A stretch of 64,000 nt of DNA, taken from contig NZ_AKWY02000021.1 of NCBI RefSeq assembly GCF_000306255.2, forward strand, positions 16,001-80,000, read 5' to 3'. This stretch comes from Leptospira noguchii serovar Panama str. CZ214. GTDB lineage: Bacteria > Spirochaetota > Leptospiria > Leptospirales > Leptospiraceae. This document shows, one piece after another, positions 53,476-64,000 of this stretch; within the stretch, counting starts at the first letter, position 1, and the number at the start of each line of letters is the position of its first letter. The notes below the pieces were generated by a model, which saw nothing but the letters and a program-made list of their open reading frames with translations, did not search any database and was not told the DNA's origin. Made by a program: the position numbers and the translations under genes.

Positions 53476-54366
53476 ATGAAAGAAATTTTTGATTTATCAC
53501 CTAACACCGATTTGTGGTCTTCGAAATCAGTTTCGACAATCGATACACAAATTCTTTTCTCGTTTAATGAAAAATATGAAATGGCTTTGGAAATATTGAA
53601 CGAACTCAGCCCGTCCGTAGTCGATTCTTCAAATTTGAAAACTTTATTCCCACAAAACTATGATGGGGAAATTTTTACACAACTGACTGAAATTTTGAAA
53701 ACTGGAAACTTTCATACGGAATACCAACCGATTCTGTCTTTGGAAACAGGAAAAATTTACGCGTATGAAGCTCTCGCCAGATTCCGTATCAAAGGAAAAA
53801 ATATTTCTCCGGAGTTTGTGTTTAATGAGCTTCATCAAGATCCGGATCTATTTTTTGAATTTGAAAAAGAATTAAAACGGTTTCAGATACTAAATCGTCC
53901 GCAAGGCAAAAATTTATTTTTGAATTTGGATCCACACGTCTGTAAAAATCGTTCACAGGCCGCTGAATGGCAAAAACTTTTAGGTAAAAAAAAAGATATA
54001 GTCTGCGAAATTATTGAAAATACCGATTCTACATTAATTGAAAATACTCGATTTTGTTTGGATGTTTTGAGACGAGAAAATATTCCAATTGCTCTTGACG
54101 ACGTAGGTGGAGATCAGAATCTTTTTTGTTTTAATTTTTTAGAATATTCTAAATTTATTAAATTTGATAAATGTTGGTTGAAACTTTTTAAAACCAGGCC
54201 TTCTTATAAAAATATAGCCTGGGGGTTTTTGAATTTTGCAAAAGAATCGAATATAATGTGTATTTTAGAAGGAATCGAAACCTCCGAAGATTTTTTGATG
54301 GCCGCAGAAATGGGATTTCCTTTGGTACAAGGATTTTTGTTTCAATCTAGGAACGTTTTAGTTTAA
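53476..54366 (+). CDS. EAL-domain cyclic-di-GMP phosphodiesterase
   Basis: 296 residues. A short N-terminal region without clear family (about 1-70), then EAL. Active-site residues are present: EAL 98-100 ([10 protein letters not shown]), the Asn of NLDPHV, E of CEIIENTD, the DD of ALDDVGGD, K of [11 protein letters not shown] of LEGIET and QG of VQGFLF. All suggest an active enzyme cutting c-di-GMP to pGpG. No GGDEF or sensor domain is attached, so it may be controlled by expression or by partners. Strong AGGAGG ribosome site. Confidence 0.9.
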   Translation: MKEIFDLSPNTDLWSSKSVSTIDTQILFSFNEKYEMALEILNELSPSVVDSSNLKTLFPQNYDGEIFTQLTEILKTGNFHTEYQPILSLETGKIYAYEALARFRIKGKNISPEFVFNELHQDPDLFFEFEKELKRFQILNRPQGKNLFLNLDPHVCKNRSQAAEWQKLLGKKKDIVCEIIENTDSTLIENTRFCLDVLRRENIPIALDDVGGDQNLFCFNFLEYSKFIKFDKCWLKLFKTRPSYKNIAWGFLNFAKESNIMCILEGIETSEDFLMAAEMGFPLVQGFLFQSRNVLV

Positions 54367-54600
54367 AGCATCAGATATATATTATATAGAATTTAAATGA
54401 ACTTTTCTCTATTGGTTTTATGTTCAGTAAATGTTTTGTTGGGACGATTTATAATTTATAAAAACATTTATATCTCGTTAAGATGTTAAACGGTTTTATT
54501 GAGAAAGTAAAATTTTTGATAAACTTTATAAATTTCTTATGCGGTGATTGGCACTTGATTTTTTGTTTATAGAATTTTTGCATGTTATTTATGGGATATT

Positions 54601-56153
54601 ATGTATAGATTCTGTTTGGTAAAGATTCAGATTTATTCGATCCTTTCCTTTATAAAAATTTTAAGAATTATTCGAATTCTCATTTGTAAACTCGAGTTTT
54701 GTACCGAAAAGTTTACTATTATCAATGAGTTGATATTTTATTTTTTTATAATGTACTCTTCGGATTTGTATGCTCAAAATAAAATAGAGGTACAGATTAA
54801 ATTTAAAGAAAAGATCAAATCGATTAGTATCGAAGGTGAAAATTTTTCTAAAAGAATGAATGCCGGATCGAACTTAGAGGTTTTTTTAGAAATTCCGAAA
54901 TATGGCAGTTATACTATTTTAGCGGAGAATGAAAACGGAGTTCTGAAAAAAAACTCAAATTCAAGCTCAGCCTGGTAATACTTCGTTTTCGATCGACTCT
55001 GAAAAAAATCAGGATGGAATTGTAGTGTTAGGGGAAAAAGATGGGCCTGATTTTGTTCGTTTAAAACCGGAAGAAATTAACAAGATGCCAGGTACTTTCG
55101 GAGATTCTTTAAAAGCGATTTTTAATATTCCTGGAATTGCCCCTATATTCCAAAATTATAATAGTTCTGGATTTCAATCTGCTATGGCGGACTGAGTCGA
55201 ACCGCTCCGAATAATAAAAGTCCAGACGTTCCTAATAGTCAGAGAGGTTTTCTAATAATGAGAGGAGCAGGAACTCGAGCCAATCAATTCTATTATGACG
55301 GCCTTCCTTTAATTTATCCATTTCACGCGGATGGTATTACTTCTGTTTTGAATAACAACGCGATTCGGTCCTTGGAAGTTTATTCTGGCACTTATTCTGC
55401 AAGATATGGATTTGCTACAGGAGGTGTTATCGCAGTAGAAGGTTTTAAAAAGAAAAATGATTCTGTGGTTTTAAATCTAAATACATTTTTAGTGGATGGT
55501 TACGTATTTAAGAATATAACAAAAAACTTAAATATAAGTGCATCTGGAAGAAAATATTATCCTAACTACATTTTAGGAAGAATTCCAGATTTAGTTCCTA
55601 ACCAAACCTTTGTTTCCGATTATAGCGATTATCAATTTAGAATCAATTGGGAAATAGATAATCATAATTCGCTTACGATTTCTTCCTTTGGTACAAAAGA
55701 TTATCGTCATCCTTTTTCTACGAACAAACAATACGAACCTAAAAAGAATACAATGGAAACTTTGAACGATTCTTTGATCGTAGATAAAAATTTTAGAACC
55801 GATGGAATTCAATACGTTTGGAAACCGTTTGAATATGTTTCCAACACAATGAATATTTCGAGAAGTTACTTTCAAGAAAGAATTCAAAATAATACTTATT
55901 TTACGGATACCTCTAAAGGTGCGCTTTCGGCTGCTTTTGACGGATTACAAAAAGTGAATACACTTGGAAACGATTTTTCAGAAGATCTTCGTTACTTTGA
56001 AGACGTTATGGAGATTAACTTATTCAAAGCGGTTGCAGCTTTACATTTCAATATTATAGTTGTAGAAAAATTAATTCTCCATCTATTTCTGTTTAATAGG
56101 AATGGCCGTTTAGAACAGTTTTGTTAAACAGAATTATGAAATTTTTCAATAGC
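54601..56153 (+). pseudogene. TonB-dependent receptor, broken by two frameshifts and cut off by a family C element
   Basis: First frame (to 54978) holds a signal-like region and a start of a receptor. It breaks in a run of eight A near 54945-54953; dropping one A restores QIQAQPGNTSFSIDSE and on to a plug domain (RLKPEEINKMPGTFGDSLKA, IFNIPGIAPIFQNY). A second break at about 55190-55200 (TGA) is followed by RTAPNNKSPDVPNSQRGF and MRGAGTRANQFYYDGLPLIY. The barrel then runs to about 56055, where a family C repeat (56059-56153) replaces the rest. At least half the barrel is missing. Non-functional. Confidence 0.88.
56059..56153. mobile_element. Family C MITE, copy C7, at the end of a receptor pseudogene
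   Basis: GTTGTAGAAAAATTAATTC ... ATGAAATTTTTCAATAGC between TA dinucleotides (56057-56058, 56154-56155). A (TATAT) microsatellite of about five units follows directly (56154-56179). Confidence 0.72.
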
Positions 56154-56239
56154 TATATTATATTATATTATATTATATTTTTAGAATTGTATTTTTGTTT
56201 TTTAAATGTAAAAATTTCCTCTTAATCAAATCTAAGAAT

Positions 56240-57232
<993 letters not shown>

Positions 57233-57602
57233 GGGACCAGAATTAAAAAATCTACTCTAAAATCCAATCAGAACAAAGAGTCAAATTTCGTAAAAAGACT
57301 GACAAATTTATAAACGTAAACTATGATTGCGAGGTCGAAATTTGGTTTCATTTAAGGATCAAAATAGAAACTAAAAAAATACGGTGTTGTAGTATCTATA
57401 AAAAATTAGAAAAACAAAACTTGAACTAACCGAGTTTTTTATATAAAACTTTCCGGTACAATTTTTCCTTCGAAAAAATTGTAATTTAACACTTTCGATT
57501 CTCCTAAAGAGAGCTGGTTTTATATTGGTGTTTGTAGTTCAAACATTTTGAATTCTAATTTATAGAGGTTCTTTTAAATTAATAAATAGGGGAATTGAAA
57601 GT
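57233..57602. other. Gap between divergent genes
   Basis: Two promoters must lie here (methyltransferase leftward, hydrolase rightward). No repeat or hairpin recognised. Confidence 0.4.
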
Positions 57603-58490
57603 TTGAAATATATATATCTTGAAAATCAAAAAGTGAAACTATTTCTTTCTTATTCGGAAACGGATTCTAAAAATGTAATTCTATTTGTTCACGGTTATCC
57701 TGACACACATAAAACTTGGGATTTGCAGGTTAATGTTCTGAAAGAAAAATTTACGTTAGGTGCAATAGATCTAAGAGGATCTGGAAGATCTTCCAAACCT
57801 TCAGAACAATCCGAGTATAATTATACCATGATTCTTTCCGATTTGTTGGAAGCGATTCGTTTCCTTTCCAAAGATAAAAAGGTGCATCTGGTGGGTCACG
57901 ACTGGGGGGCCGCACTTGGATGGTTATTTATTAGTAATTATGAATATTCTAAATACATAAGTTCTTTTACTGCTATTTCCGCTCCTCATCCTTGGCTTGC
58001 GGGAAGAAGGATAATCGATGACCTGTTCAGTTTAAATCTAAGTAACTGGAGTAAGGTGATCGATCAGGGGTTTCGTTCCTGGTATATATGGTTTTTTCAA
58101 ATTCCTGTATTGCCAGAATTCATTTGGCAAAACTTTGGCGAATCGATTTATGGATGGATCATGGATTGGGGAGGGGTTCCTAAAAAAGATCCTCTGAGGA
58201 AATTGAGCAAAAACGATATTTATAACGCCTCGATAGCACCCATCAATCTATTCAGAGAATTATTGTTTGGTAAAACGGTTATTTCGTCCCCTTCTCATAT
58301 TAAAGTTCCAGTGCAATTGATTGTTCCTCAAAAGGATTTTATCGTTTTGCCAGAGGTTTACGAAAACTCTTATGATTATGTTGAAAAATTAGAAATTCAT
58401 AAAATAAATTCCAATCATTGGGTTCACAGAGAACAACCGGATTTAGTGACTGAACTCATTCAAAAATTTATTTTAAAATATTCCGTCTAG
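57603..58490 (+). CDS. Alpha/beta hydrolase, epoxide hydrolase / haloalkane dehalogenase type
   Basis: 295 residues. HGYPDTHKTW (oxyanion), LRGSGRSSKP, and the nucleophile elbow VGHDWGAALG where the nucleophile is D100, not Ser. That points to epoxide hydrolase or dehalogenase chemistry through an ester intermediate. The catalytic His is in NHWVHREQP (H272). Start codon is TTG at 57603, preceded by AGGGG at good spacing. Cytoplasmic, substrate unknown. Confidence 0.85.
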   Translation: MKYIYLENQKVKLFLSYSETDSKNVILFVHGYPDTHKTWDLQVNVLKEKFTLGAIDLRGSGRSSKPSEQSEYNYTMILSDLLEAIRFLSKDKKVHLVGHDWGAALGWLFISNYEYSKYISSFTAISAPHPWLAGRRIIDDLFSLNLSNWSKVIDQGFRSWYIWFFQIPVLPEFIWQNFGESIYGWIMDWGGVPKKDPLRKLSKNDIYNASIAPINLFRELLFGKTVISSPSHIKVPVQLIVPQKDFIVLPEVYENSYDYVEKLEIHKINSNHWVHREQPDLVTELIQKFILKYSV

Positions 58491-58695
58491 TACTGTTATG
58501 CTATAATCATCTCAAAATGCTTTATATTTGCTTAAAATATCAATTTTGATTGTTCTAGATATTTTTGAAATGACTTTGAATCAAAGTGAGATCGATTTTT
58601 TTAAGGAGGAATGTCGTAGTTCCGACAGATTGATCTTCAAATCCAAGTGATTGTGTTATGCGCCATTCTGAATCTTTTTCAGGGATGAATAATTA

Positions 58696-58861
<166 letters not shown>

Positions 58862-58866
58862 TGAGT

Positions 58867-59092
58867 AGTGTAAGTTTGGCTGAGAAAAAATTTTCTAAAA
58901 AAAGTATGAGTTTCTACAAAATTTTAGAATTTGTTCGTAAAATCGTGATTTGTAGTAGTTACACAGATTAAATCATATTATGAATGTTTAAACATTTACT
59001 TTATGTATGAGTTTCTACATTTTAGAAATCGATCCGTAAAGTTTAGATTCCAACTTTTTTAGAAAAATGGATTTTTTACACCGAATTTGCGT
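58867..59092. mobile_element. Family A MITE, copy A4, directly beside B4
   Basis: AGTGTAAGTTTGGCTGAG ... TTTTTTACACCGAATTTGCGT. Body shows GTAGTAGTTACACAG and TTTAAACATTTAC as in other A copies. Separated from B4 by only five bases. Confidence 0.65.
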
Positions 59093-59208
59093 TATATAAA
59101 TCACATTGAATTTGCGCGCGAATTGCAACTGACAAGCGAAAACCTATTATACAATTCTCAAGCTATCTCATTTGCGTAAAAGAATTGTTTTTAGTTTCGA
59201 ATTGAAAA

Positions 59209-59242
59209 TAAAAAAGGCCCGGTATTTTTACCGAGCCTCTTA
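59209..59242 (-). terminator. Terminator of the LptE-Fur-tgt-STAS-LysM operon
   Basis: On the minus strand: AGGCTCGGTA, loop AAAA, TACCGGGCCT, then TTTTTTA. One wobble pair. It lies about 50 bases after the LysM gene stop. Confidence 0.85.
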
Positions 59243-59288
59243 TTTCAGAGAAAACTAACTTTCTGTAACTTTTTGATTCGTTTGGATT

Positions 59289-60956
<1,668 letters not shown>

Positions 60957-61000
60957 GGCACCAGATTTTAGAAAAGGTAGGATAAAATTAAAATTCCGAT

Positions 61001-61340
<340 letters not shown>

Positions 61341-61380
61341 AATCAGCAACTCCTTTCTGTTTCTTTCCAGCTCTACTAAA

Positions 61381-63006
<1,626 letters not shown>

Positions 63007-63037
63007 ATTAGATTTTTACCCGAAGGACGAGTCAAGA

Positions 63038-63601
<564 letters not shown>

Positions 63602-63700
63602 AGTTGGAAAGGTCCTTTGCGGTCGGACCTCCGTGCAAGGAGTTTTTTAGATTCCTTTTCAGCTTTACAAATTTCATTTTTTGGTCCATTTTTCTGAAAG

Positions 63701-64000
63701 ATGAAAAGATTTTTCGTTTTTTCAATTTATGTTATTCTTTTATTTTTTTTGATTTTCCAGGAATTGTGGGCGGAGGACCGACCAGAATTTCCTGAGTTAC
63801 AAGGAAAACTTAGGTTTCCTATGGAAGTGCAAACCCCAGTTTCCGGTTCTTTTGCAGAATATAGGACTCATCATTTACATATGGGAGCCGATTTTAAAAC
63901 TTTTCATCTGAACGGTTTTCCTGCAGTAGCTCCTTTTGATGGAGTTGTAGAATCTATTTCCGAATCTCCGACCGGATATGGACTCAATTTAATGCTTCGT
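63701..64000 (+). CDS. M23-family peptidase, partial (C-terminus outside window)
   Basis: First 100 residues. Signal peptide MKRFFVFSIYVILLFFLIFQELWA. The end of the visible part has GSFAEYRTHHLHMGADFKT, where the His and Asp of H-x3-D are zinc ligands of LytM/M23 domains, followed by PAVAPFDGVVESI. It should cut or bind peptide cross-links in the cell wall. ATG at 63701 has only a weak AAAG site. Confidence 0.82.
   Translation, partial: MKRFFVFSIYVILLFFLIFQELWAEDRPEFPELQGKLRFPMEVQTPVSGSFAEYRTHHLHMGADFKTFHLNGFPAVAPFDGVVESISESPTGYGLNLMLR

Noticed and set aside
58600..58620. AAGGAGGAATG as a gene start
   Set aside because: The frame ends after two codons (ATG TCG TAG).

Overview
The window looks like chromosomal DNA of a pathogenic Leptospira. 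The strongest marker is a full-length OmpL1 porin gene (14258..15220, minus), recognised from its sequence. Supporting signs are the AT-rich base composition, many spirochaete-style lipoproteins, an AraC regulator with a membrane-embedded N-terminus, and intergenic space crowded with small repeats. No rRNA or tRNA gene was seen. Species cannot be fixed by reading alone.

Layout. 1-466: 3' part missing of a flavin monooxygenase. 1168-4262: an operon of a small CPIC-motif protein, a TonB-dependent receptor and a Cys-rich lipoprotein. 4545-6227: a tandem stack of mobile elements (long MITE with a second MITE inside it, an IS982-type insertion sequence, another MITE) separated by copies of TAACTA. 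6221-8669: alpha/beta hydrolase, SMR-type transporter, NHL-repeat lipoprotein. 9261-11870: CaiB-type CoA transferase and acyl-CoA dehydrogenase. 12916-19491: MauG/CcpA-type dihaem cytochrome c peroxidase, OmpL1, thiolase, membrane-AraC regulator, separated by repeat-rich gaps. 21664-24806: tRNA hydroxylase TrhO, BASS-family transporter, TauD-like dioxygenase. 26513-31037: EamA permease with M14 carboxypeptidase, and FGE-fold lipoprotein with an unknown lipoprotein. 31430-31831: an orphan Imm44-like gene. 32415-32952: a CRISPR array of 8 repeats with no cas gene in the window. 34269-42789: ADC-like protein, FAD oxidoreductase and a 1734-residue pseudokinase/AAA/GAF/PP2C protein. 42936-50667: complete kdpFABCDE potassium-uptake operon, including a 29-residue KdpF. 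51210-58490: secreted lipase-like hydrolase, EAL phosphodiesterase, a wrecked TonB receptor, an RlmK-type rRNA methyltransferase and a dehalogenase-like hydrolase. 59289-63601: operon LptE-like / Fur / tgt / STAS / LysM lipoprotein. 63701-end: start of an M23 peptidase.

How genes work together. The CoA transferase, acyl-CoA dehydrogenase and thiolase fit fatty-acid beta-oxidation, the usual carbon source of Leptospira. KdpD/KdpE should switch on KdpFABC at low potassium. The minus-strand group at 59289-63601 reads as one transcription unit ending at a hairpin terminator.

The most unusual content is non-coding. At least four small repeat families fill the gaps. Families A and B have the same terminal inverted repeat (ACGTGAGTTCGGCGTAAG-like) as the resident IS982 element, and some copies have perfect 6-7 bp target duplications. 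Family C ends in GAGTTGTTGAAAAATT and sits between TA dinucleotides. Family D often carries B inside it at one fixed junction. Two insertions supply the stop codons of neighbouring genes, and one abuts the broken end of a TonB-receptor pseudogene. The best candidate for an undescribed protein system is the ADC-like / FAD oxidoreductase / pseudokinase-PP2C gene cluster.
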